From: an uncultured Acetatifactor sp.
GTDB lineage: Bacteria > Bacillota > Clostridia > Lachnospirales > Lachnospiraceae
Assembly: GCA_949840885.1 (NCBI GenBank)
Contig: CATKYJ010000025.1
Location: forward strand, 1-63,463
DNA length: 63,463 nt
Reading direction: 5' to 3'
Below, piece after piece: positions 56,464 through 63,463 of the stretch. A program made the translations under genes and the position numbers. The stretch's first letter is position 1. Every line of letters starts with the position of its first letter. The notes under the pieces were generated by a model. The model searched no databases and was not told the origin of the DNA. It saw nothing but the letters and a program-made list of their open reading frames with translations.

Positions 56464-59400
56464 ATGGCGGAAGCGAAGATAAAGATAGGCGCAGCGATAG
56501 CGGAATACCAGCAGGCGATGCGCCAGGCGGCGGCAGAGATGAAGAAAGTTTCATCCGAGTACAGCCTTGCTGCTGCAAACGCGAAGATGTACGGAACACA
56601 GTCGGACGTGCTTCAGGCGAAGGTCACGGAACTGACGAAAAAGCTTGAACTGCAGAAAGGTGCAGTCGAGCAGAACAGGACGCAGCACGGAAATTTGACG
56701 GCTAAGCTGGAAGACCAGCAGAAAAAACAGGAGTCGCTGCGGCAGAAGGTACAGGCGGCGGAGCAGGCATACAGGGAAAGCGCGCAGGCCACAGGGAAGC
56801 ATTCCGAAGAGACAGAGAAGCTGAAGCTGGAATACGAAAAGCTGGAGGCGCAGCTGGAATCTTCGGACAGGCAGATCGGCAAAACAAAAGCATCCATCAC
56901 AAACCAGGAAGCGGCCGTCACGCAGTCGGAAGCGGCGTTGAAGCAGCTGGAATTACAGATCCGTGATGTGAACGAAGAGTTGGCGAGGCAGAAATTCGAT
57001 GAATACGCGGAGAAGGCGAACAAGGTCGGGGATGCTGTGACGGATGCCGGGCAGAAGATGGCGGTCGTCACAGGGGCGATAACTGCAGTCGGCGGGGCAT
57101 CCGTGAAAACGGCGGCAGGATTTGAAACGCAGATGTCGAAAGTGCAGGCCATCAGCGGGGCTACTGCGGAAGACATGGAAACCATGTCGGAATCGGCCAG
57201 GTACTGGGGGAGCAATTCAAAGTTCTCCGCTTCGGAAGCAGCTTCGGCCTTTGAGTACATGGCGCTTGCCGGATGGAAGACGAAAGAGTCCGTGTCCGCA
57301 ATGGAGGGGATCCTGAACCTGGCGGCAGCTACGGACATGGAGTTGGCTAAGGCTTCCGATGTGGTGACCGACTATCTGTCCGCATTCTCCATGGAAGCGT
57401 CACAGGCGACAATGGTGGCCGATTTGATGACCTATGCGCAGGGAAATTCCAACACCAGTGCAGAGCAGCTGGCGGAGGCGTACAAGAACTGTGCTGCGAA
57501 TGCCAATGCGATGGGATACGACATCCAGCAGACAACGGGGATGCTGGGAATCATGGCGAACCAGGGACTGAAAGGAAGCGAAGCGGGCACTGCGCTGACT
57601 GCTATATTCAGGGACATGACAGCCAAAATGAAAGATGGAGCCATCGCAATCGGAGACACGACTGTCCAGGTGGTGGACGCAACTGGGAACTACAGACAGA
57701 TGACGGATATCCTGAAAGAGGTGGAGGCTGCAACGGGCGGGATGGGCGATGCAGAGAAGAATGTAGCACTGATGTCTACTTTCACGGCGGACTCTGTCAA
57801 AGGACTGAACCTGCTGCTGAATGCCGGGAGCACGGAAGTGGGAGATTTCACGGCGCAGTTGTATGATTGCAGCGGAAGTGCGAAGAACACGGCAGCAGTC
57901 ATGCAGGACAACCTCCAAGGGCAGCTGACAAGCCTCCAGTCGAAAATAGAAGGGGTGTCAATCAGCATCGGGAACATCCTGCTTCCCTATGTAAAAGATG
58001 CAGTGGAATGGTTCGCCAATCTTGTGGACAGGTTCGCGGGCATGGATGAAAGAACACAGAAGACAATCGTGGCAGTGAGCGCAGTAGTGGCAGCAATAGG
58101 GCCTCTGCTCCTGGCAGCAGGAAAGCTGATAAAATTCAGCGCATCGATGTCTTCAGGGCTTGGAACATTGTCAGCGGCTCTTGCGAAGGTGGGATTCGGG
58201 GCTGCGGGCGCAGGGACATCCACGGGGGCATTCACAACGATAATCGCAGCGGTCACTTCGCCGGTGGGGATCGCGGTGGCGGCAATAGCGGCACTTGTGG
58301 CAGGGATGGGGTATGTCGCGGCAACAAATGAAGATGTCAGGAACTCGCTGATGGATGTCTGGCAGACTTTTACGGCAAACCTCAGACCGATCCTGGAATA
58401 CATATCAGGGACGGTGCTGCCCGACCTGCGGGCGGCATGGGGAAAACTGATGGAGATGCTCCAACCCCTGGCTGGATTCGTGATGGGCGCGCTGACATCG
58501 GCATGGCAGGACGTCCTGATCCCCGCGCTGGAATGGATTGCAGGTACGGTGCTGCCGAATGTGATGGCCACGATGAAGAATTTATGGGAAAACGTGATGC
58601 GCCCACTGGGAGGATTCATCGGGAACACGTTGACACCGGTTATCCAATTCTTTGCAGACACATTGACAATGCTATGGGACACGGTGATCGTGCCGCTGGC
58701 GGACTTCATCCTGACAGCATTCAAGGCGGCATGGGACGGAATATACACTGTACTGAATGTAACAGTCATTCCGGCGCTGAACCTTTTGATAGCCGCATTC
58801 CAGTTCCTTTGGGACAATGTCCTGAAGCAGGTTGTGGACTGGCTGACGGCAACGATGCTCCCTATTTTCCAGACCGTATTTCAGGCGATGGGCAGTACCA
58901 TGGACGGCCTGAAGATGGCATTCCAGGGTGTTATAGATTTTATCATAGGAATATTCACGCTTGACCTATCAACGGCATTTGAGGGCATAAAGGCAGTATT
59001 TACCGGAGCCTGGGAAGCGATCAAGGCAATATTTGGCGGGGCGCTGGATGCCATACAGCAGGTATTGTCTGTAGCCTGGGAAGCAATATTGACAGTGGTA
59101 AGTGTTGTGTGGGAAGGCATTTCATCGTTCTTCAGCAATATTTGGAATGTGATCTATGAAACAGTGTCATCATGGCTTAACAGCATATGGCAATCGGTAA
59201 GCGATGTATTCAATTCCTGCTGGGAAGTGGTGCAGAATGTCTGGCAGACGATCCAGAACGTGATACAGGTCGCCGTCATGTTCATCATCGAACTGTTCAC
59301 AGCTTCGTTCGAGCTGATAACAGCGCCATTCCGCTTCATATGGGAAAACTGCAAGGAAACTGTGATCTCCATATGGGAAAGCATAAGAACCATAGTCTCC

Positions 59401-60303
59401 AGCAAGATAGAAGCGGTGAGGGGCACAATTGAGGCTGTGATGAACGTCATAAGGACAGTGCTGGAAACGGTATGGAACGTAATCAGCGCGACAGCCAGCA
59501 CGGTGTGGAATGCGATCAGGAACACGGTCACGACAGTGATGAATGCAATAAAGTCGGTGCTGGAAACAGTATGGAATGCTATCAGCGGAACCGTAACGAC
59601 AGTGGCGAATGCCATCAAGAATACAGTGTCGTCTGTATTCAACACAGTGAGGGCCACAGTGACTTCCATATGGAGCAGCATCAAAAGCACAACGACATCC
59701 ATATGGAATGCAGTGAAGTCTGCAGTGACGATACCGATAAACGCAGCTAAGTCTGCAGTGTCCACGGCGTTAAACAGCATCAAGTCCACAGTGTCGTCTG
59801 TGTTCAACAGCGTGAAGTCAACGGTGACATCGGTATGGAACGGCATCAAGACCGCAATCTCCACACCGATAAACGCGGCAAGGGACACGGTAAAGAATGC
59901 CATTGACAGGATAAAGGGGTTCTTCAATTTTTCATGGTCGCTCCCGCACCTGAAGATGCCGCACCCTAAAATCAGCGGAAGCTTCAGCCTGAACCCGCCC
60001 TCGGTACCCAGCTTCTCAATCGAATGGTACAGGCATGGCGGCATCATGACGGAGCCTACCCTGTTCGGGGCGAATGGGACAACGCTGTTCGCCGGAGGGG
60101 AGGCCGGGGACGAAGCGATACTTCCGCTTGCGCCGTTCTATACATCGCTGTCCGCGATGCTGGACAAGAAGTTCGAGGAGCTGAAGCAGACATACAGAAT
60201 ATATGTGACGGTGGTGAACGAGATGGATGGGGAAGTGATCGCAGAAAGGACAACAGAGATCGTGGCGGACAATATCGTGAGGGAATACGAAAGGAGCCGG
60301 TGA
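56464..60303 (+). CDS. Tape measure protein
   Basis: A 1,279-residue protein whose length sets tail length (about 190 nm at 0.15 nm per residue, by the usual rule). Residues 1-190 are coiled coil. Residues 200-500 are the conserved phage tape-measure domain (AGFETQMSKVQAISGATAEDM, NSKFSASEAASAFEYMALAGW, AYKNCAANANAMGYDIQQTTGMLGIMANQGLKGSEAGTAL). Hydrophobic segments occur near 525-620. From about 790 to 1,160 it is a run of degenerate short repeats rich in Trp, Thr, Val and Ser (SVWNAIRNTV, SIWSSIKST types). Confidence 0.95.
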   Translation: MAEAKIKIGAAIAEYQQAMRQAAAEMKKVSSEYSLAAANAKMYGTQSDVLQAKVTELTKKLELQKGAVEQNRTQHGNLTAKLEDQQKKQESLRQKVQAAEQAYRESAQATGKHSEETEKLKLEYEKLEAQLESSDRQIGKTKASITNQEAAVTQSEAALKQLELQIRDVNEELARQKFDEYAEKANKVGDAVTDAGQKMAVVTGAITAVGGASVKTAAGFETQMSKVQAISGATAEDMETMSESARYWGSNSKFSASEAASAFEYMALAGWKTKESVSAMEGILNLAAATDMELAKASDVVTDYLSAFSMEASQATMVADLMTYAQGNSNTSAEQLAEAYKNCAANANAMGYDIQQTTGMLGIMANQGLKGSEAGTALTAIFRDMTAKMKDGAIAIGDTTVQVVDATGNYRQMTDILKEVEAATGGMGDAEKNVALMSTFTADSVKGLNLLLNAGSTEVGDFTAQLYDCSGSAKNTAAVMQDNLQGQLTSLQSKIEGVSISIGNILLPYVKDAVEWFANLVDRFAGMDERTQKTIVAVSAVVAAIGPLLLAAGKLIKFSASMSSGLGTLSAALAKVGFGAAGAGTSTGAFTTIIAAVTSPVGIAVAAIAALVAGMGYVAATNEDVRNSLMDVWQTFTANLRPILEYISGTVLPDLRAAWGKLMEMLQPLAGFVMGALTSAWQDVLIPALEWIAGTVLPNVMATMKNLWENVMRPLGGFIGNTLTPVIQFFADTLTMLWDTVIVPLADFILTAFKAAWDGIYTVLNVTVIPALNLLIAAFQFLWDNVLKQVVDWLTATMLPIFQTVFQAMGSTMDGLKMAFQGVIDFIIGIFTLDLSTAFEGIKAVFTGAWEAIKAIFGGALDAIQQVLSVAWEAILTVVSVVWEGISSFFSNIWNVIYETVSSWLNSIWQSVSDVFNSCWEVVQNVWQTIQNVIQVAVMFIIELFTASFELITAPFRFIWENCKETVISIWESIRTIVSSKIEAVRGTIEAVMNVIRTVLETVWNVISATASTVWNAIRNTVTTVMNAIKSVLETVWNAISGTVTTVANAIKNTVSSVFNTVRATVTSIWSSIKSTTTSIWNAVKSAVTIPINAAKSAVSTALNSIKSTVSSVFNSVKSTVTSVWNGIKTAISTPINAARDTVKNAIDRIKGFFNFSWSLPHLKMPHPKISGSFSLNPPSVPSFSIEWYRHGGIMTEPTLFGANGTTLFAGGEAGDEAILPLAPFYTSLSAMLDKKFEELKQTYRIYVTVVNEMDGEVIAERTTEIVADNIVREYERSR

Positions 60304-60306
60304 TGG

Positions 60307-61008
60307 ATGAAAGTGAATTCCGTTGACATCAGGAAGTATAACGCGAAGCAGCTGATGGTGGATATCCAGCCGCCGCCCATCGCAATCAATTCGGAATGGG
60401 TGGAGGGAGCGCCAACACCACATGAGTTCCATACCCAGGTCAAATATGGGAGCCTGAAGCTGACTATCCTTTTCAGAGGAAGCGGAAGGAATGAGATCAT
60501 ACGGTATATTTCCGAATTCCTGTCGCTGATGACGAAGAAGAGCGAGATCCAGCTGGATGGCTACAAGGGAATATATGTAGGTGAACTTCAATCAGAGAAC
60601 ATAGAGAAGACGAAAGTCAGCACGAAATACATCCTGACATTAAACTTCGCTGGATACATGAGGGATGAGGAGGTGGTGAACGAGTACAGGGGGGAGCGCG
60701 GTGCGATGTTCGAGACATTGGGAACCAGAGACGCCCCCTGCATCATCGAGATAATGCCACGGAAGGATGCCCAGGAGTTCATCATATCGGGATTCGGGAG
60801 CAATGACATCATCATCCGGAACTTGGAGGCGGGGAAGAGGATAACCATCAATGGCGAGAGGGGGATCGTCACGCAGGAGGGGAGGAACAAGTTTGCGGAA
60901 TGCGACATGTGGGAATTCCCCGTGCTGAAAAAGAAAGGGGTAAACATGATTGAGTTTTCGTCAGGGGACTGCGATGTGAAGATACACTACAGTCCTATGT
61001 GGCTGTGA
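60307..61008 (+). CDS. Distal tail protein
   Basis: A 233-residue protein (MKVNSVDIRKYNAKQLMVDIQ..., FHTQVKYGSLKLTILFRG, KYILTLNFAGYM, IMPRKDAQEFIISGFG). It is of the Dit type that forms the hub at the tail tip. Position right after the tape measure and the two-domain look agree. Starts four bases after the tape measure stop; GGAG lies just upstream. Confidence 0.85.
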   Translation: MKVNSVDIRKYNAKQLMVDIQPPPIAINSEWVEGAPTPHEFHTQVKYGSLKLTILFRGSGRNEIIRYISEFLSLMTKKSEIQLDGYKGIYVGELQSENIEKTKVSTKYILTLNFAGYMRDEEVVNEYRGERGAMFETLGTRDAPCIIEIMPRKDAQEFIISGFGSNDIIIRNLEAGKRITINGERGIVTQEGRNKFAECDMWEFPVLKKKGVNMIEFSSGDCDVKIHYSPMWL

Positions 61009-61018
61009 GGAGGGGGAC

Positions 61019-62182
61019 ATGATACAGGTTTTTTCCCAGGAACGTGAAAGGCTATGCCTACTGCAGGGCTATAAAGGGCTTGCGATAAAGAAGAAGCTGG
61101 CAGATGGAGACAAGGAGTTGACATTCCAGTATCCAAGGACAGGGGAGGCAGCTGGGCATCTGAAGAACGAGTGCTATATAGTGACGCAGGAAGACGAATT
61201 TGTCCTAAAGGAGATAAGCGGCGGGAAGCAGTGGAGGAAATATACAGCCTTACTGAACCTGGAAGAACTGCAGGGAAAATCGTTTGAGTATTTTGAAACG
61301 GTGGAAAGGACGGTGCGGGAATGCCTTGAAGTGGCATTGTCGGGAACCGGATGGAGGGTCGGGATTTGTGAGGTGGAGAAGAAAAGGACTATCAGGAAAG
61401 AAAACGTATGTGATGTGCTGGCAATAATCGGGCAATGCATAAGCACTTATAGAGTAGAGATAGCGTACCATTCCAGGGAGAAGGTGATAGACGTATATGA
61501 GCGCATAGGAAGCGACAGGGGGGCATATTTCATGGAGGCGGTGAACCTGCGGAGGCCGCCCGCGTTCACGTCATCAACGAATGGGATTTATACGCAGATC
61601 AGGCCAATAGGGAAAGGCGGCTTGCGCATAAACGTGGATGGGAAAGACTACATCGAGAACCATTCATTTTCTCCCAAGGACATCATGATGACATGGAAAG
61701 ACGAAAGGTACACGATTCCAGAATCACTGGCAGAGGATGCGGCGATAAAGCTGGAGGAATTGTGCAGACCAGTGGTGACATATGAGGTGGACGTGATAGA
61801 CCTTGCAAAGACATCAGAGGAGTACCGGGACATCCTGCAATATGGGATCGGGGACACCGTGATGCTGGTGGCAAAGACGGACGGGATCAAAGAAAAGATG
61901 CGAATCACGGTAATAACGGAATATCCGGAAACGCCAGAGAACAATACTTGTCAGCTTTCTACGGCAAAGAAAAGCTTTGCGGATGTGCAGAACAAGGTGA
62001 AAGAGGAGGCAGTAGCCGAAGCAACGGCGGTGGCCGCGGCAAACGCGCAGAATCCCAAGGAAAGGGGAGGCGTCACTTTGGAAGGGATGCGGATGGAAAT
62101 CGAAACCGCGAAAGAGGAAATATTAAAGAGGGTTGAAGAGGAATATGTAAGGAAAGATGTCATCAGCGGAACGGGGGATTGA
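61019..62182 (+). CDS. Tail-tip protein, endopeptidase-like (Tal)
   Basis: A 387-residue protein (MIQVFSQERERLCLLQGYKGLAIKKKL..., LTFQYPRTGEAAGHLKNECYIVTQEDEFVLKEI, RIGSDRGAYFMEAVNLRR). This matches the N-terminal tail-tip domain of prophage endopeptidase-tail proteins. At 387 residues it is shorter than those with an added cell-wall hydrolase; the C-terminus is an Ala/Glu coiled coil. GAGGAGGGGGAC precedes ATG 61019. Confidence 0.82.
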   Translation: MIQVFSQERERLCLLQGYKGLAIKKKLADGDKELTFQYPRTGEAAGHLKNECYIVTQEDEFVLKEISGGKQWRKYTALLNLEELQGKSFEYFETVERTVRECLEVALSGTGWRVGICEVEKKRTIRKENVCDVLAIIGQCISTYRVEIAYHSREKVIDVYERIGSDRGAYFMEAVNLRRPPAFTSSTNGIYTQIRPIGKGGLRINVDGKDYIENHSFSPKDIMMTWKDERYTIPESLAEDAAIKLEELCRPVVTYEVDVIDLAKTSEEYRDILQYGIGDTVMLVAKTDGIKEKMRITVITEYPETPENNTCQLSTAKKSFADVQNKVKEEAVAEATAVAAANAQNPKERGGVTLEGMRMEIETAKEEILKRVEEEYVRKDVISGTGD

Positions 62183-62184
62183 AG

Positions 62185-63463
62185 ATGCAGATTGAGATGA
62201 TTACTGATGTGCAGATAGACTTGTATGGAGAGAAGCAGTATTACAAAGCATCAGCGAAGCAGGGGGACAAGAACACAAGATACCTCAGGGTGCAGCTGAT
62301 GAACAACGGGAATGAGTTCCAGATACCTGACGATGTAATCCTGATAGCGAACATCAGGAAGCCTGACGGGAAGTTCTGCTATAACGAGTGCGCAAAGAGG
62401 GAGAATCGCGTGATGGTGCAGCTGACCAACCAGGCGCTGGCGGCAGCAGGAACTGCATATTGCGATATAGAAATGCGGGACGAAAATGGGGAGCTGATAT
62501 TGTCATCGGCTGTATTCACAATAGAGATAGAGCAGGGAATGCGGAACGAAAGCGCCATGGAATCATGCAATGAGATGACATTCATAGACAGGAAGTTCGA
62601 GTTTATAAAAGCCATGCATGACAAAGTAGCGGAAATGAAATCGGAGGTTGAAGGGACATATGCCGATTATACCGCGGCTCTGGACAATCATGCGAAAGAT
62701 ACAAACAATCCGCATAAAGTGTCGAGAGAGCAGCTAGAGGTTGACAAGACAGACAATACATCCGATATGGACAAGCCTGTATCCATAGCCCAGCAAGCAG
62801 CGCTGGATGACATATACCAACAACTGACGTCCTACACCAACCAGAAGATTGCAGGATTGATAAATGGGGCGCCGTCCACGCTGGACACACTGAAAGAAGT
62901 GGCGGATGCGATCTCCGCGCATAAGACCATTATGGATGCGCTGGACGCGGCCATCGGTAAAAAAGCCAGTGCAGCCGAGTTTGACAGCCATACCAAGGAT
63001 ATCACAAAGCACGTCACTGCGGCGGAACGGACATCGTGGACCGGAAAGCTTGCACCTACAGGGGATGCAAGCAATGTGATCTCCACCTTTTCGCAGGCAT
63101 CCTCCAGAGCGAACCTTACATCAAAAGAAAAGCTGTCCGTATCGCTTGGAAAGATTATGAAGTGGCTTGCGGATCTGGCCAATGGAGCGGCAAGCAGCCT
63201 GCTGGGAACCAATCTGACGGCAAACCGGGCGCTGGTGGCGAATACCGGCGGTAAGGTGGCGGTGTCCGCCGTGACGGCCACGGAGCTGGGGTACCTGGCG
63301 GGGGTTACGTCTGGGATACAGGGGCAGTTTAATGAGTTAAACACGCATATCAACGGCTTTGAGGGAGTTGTTCTGCCCCTCACAGGATCCGATGACCAAC
63401 TGTCCGACCAGATATATGCAAAATGGGGTACTCTGCCAAACAAAAGAGGCTGCATTTATGTGT
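62185..63463 (+). CDS. BppU-like baseplate/tail fibre protein, cut by window end
   Basis: At least 426 residues with no stop before the window ends. The N-terminal 130 residues (MQIEMITDVQIDLYGEKQYYKASAKQGDKNTRYLRVQLMNNG..., DGKFCYNEC, GTAYCDIEMRDENGELILSSAVFTIEIE) are the baseplate upper protein domain. A helical region and the tail-fibre motif DNHAKDTNNPHKVSREQL follow. Further on are NLTANRALVANTGGKVAVSAVTATELGYLAG-type fibre repeats. It anchors or forms the receptor-binding structure. Confidence 0.88.
   Translation, partial: MQIEMITDVQIDLYGEKQYYKASAKQGDKNTRYLRVQLMNNGNEFQIPDDVILIANIRKPDGKFCYNECAKRENRVMVQLTNQALAAAGTAYCDIEMRDENGELILSSAVFTIEIEQGMRNESAMESCNEMTFIDRKFEFIKAMHDKVAEMKSEVEGTYADYTAALDNHAKDTNNPHKVSREQLEVDKTDNTSDMDKPVSIAQQAALDDIYQQLTSYTNQKIAGLINGAPSTLDTLKEVADAISAHKTIMDALDAAIGKKASAAEFDSHTKDITKHVTAAERTSWTGKLAPTGDASNVISTFSQASSRANLTSKEKLSVSLGKIMKWLADLANGAASSLLGTNLTANRALVANTGGKVAVSAVTATELGYLAGVTSGIQGQFNELNTHINGFEGVVLPLTGSDDQLSDQIYAKWGTLPNKRGCIYV

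Larger units (their letters stand above)
29420..63463. mobile_element. Siphovirus-type prophage, left part
   Basis: An integrase, CI/Cro switch, early and replication-like genes, terminase, HK97-type head genes and long-tail genes follow one another in the usual order. The left border lies between the gdhA terminator and the integrase stop; the exact attL core cannot be set without the right end. The element continues past the window, with lysis genes and attR missing. It is intact as far as seen, with no frameshifted structural gene. Confidence 0.95.

Overview
The window reads as a chromosome segment of a gut-type Firmicute of the class Clostridia, most likely Lachnospiraceae. The basis is the strong AGGAGG ribosome sites, the clostridial-type single-chain PurL, the catabolite-responsive (cre) site, a DUF5688 protein and the general gene content. 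No taxon marker such as rRNA is present, so this is an inference. Bases 1-29,370 are host chromosome. Bases from about 29,420 to the end are the left part of a siphovirus-type prophage that runs out of the window inside its baseplate/tail-fibre gene.

Host region. After the tail of an unidentified gene come a DUF6508-like protein, a TetR regulator and full-length PurL (purine synthesis). A leftward pair (HAD hydrolase and AraC regulator) is divergent from a carbohydrate locus: family 2 glycosidase, GPH sugar:cation symporter, TM2 protein, family 3 glycosidase, mannonate dehydratase (UxuA) and fructuronate reductase (UxuB). Together these fit uptake and breakdown of glucuronides to 2-keto-3-deoxygluconate, with a cre operator next to a good promoter in front of uxuA. 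Next are a TM-helix-repeat (mechanosensitive-channel-like) protein, an XRE/zinc-ribbon/methyltransferase fusion, a YqeG-type phosphatase, and a shikimate-efp run (aroE, an aroK-aroQ fusion, efp). After these come a DUF5688 protein, tRNA-Arg(CCG), a membrane-anchored SH3b protein, a small helical protein and NADP-type glutamate dehydrogenase with a terminator-like hairpin in its leader. A small palindromic repeat family occurs at three host sites.

Prophage region. A leftward tyrosine integrase is followed by about 750 bp of small-RNA genes. This stretch holds a probable orphan sRNA and two divergently arranged type I toxin-antitoxin modules, each with a 28-residue hydrophobic peptide and a convergent antisense RNA. 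The second module has the layout of the Fst/par system. Next come a CI-type S24 repressor and Cro-type switch with three matching operators, and an accessory block. That block holds two convergent membrane coiled-coil proteins, a DUF2513 protein and XRE proteins, with its own leftward promoters and duplicated seam sequences. The early region continues with small genes, a HUH Rep-like protein, an RNase H-like protein, a PcfK/AcrIIA9-like protein, a PcfJ-like protein and a DNA-binding-like protein. Then come ribbon-helix-helix, Rha and ArpU-like regulators.

The late region has the HK97-type order: HNH nuclease, P27-type small terminase, large terminase, portal, ClpP-like protease, capsid, connectors, major tail protein, G/GT chaperones joined by a -1 slippery heptamer, tape measure, distal tail, tail endopeptidase-like protein and BppU-like baseplate protein (cut by the window end). 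Lysis genes and the right attachment site lie outside the window. Function calls rest on recognising motifs and families by eye; no database search was run.
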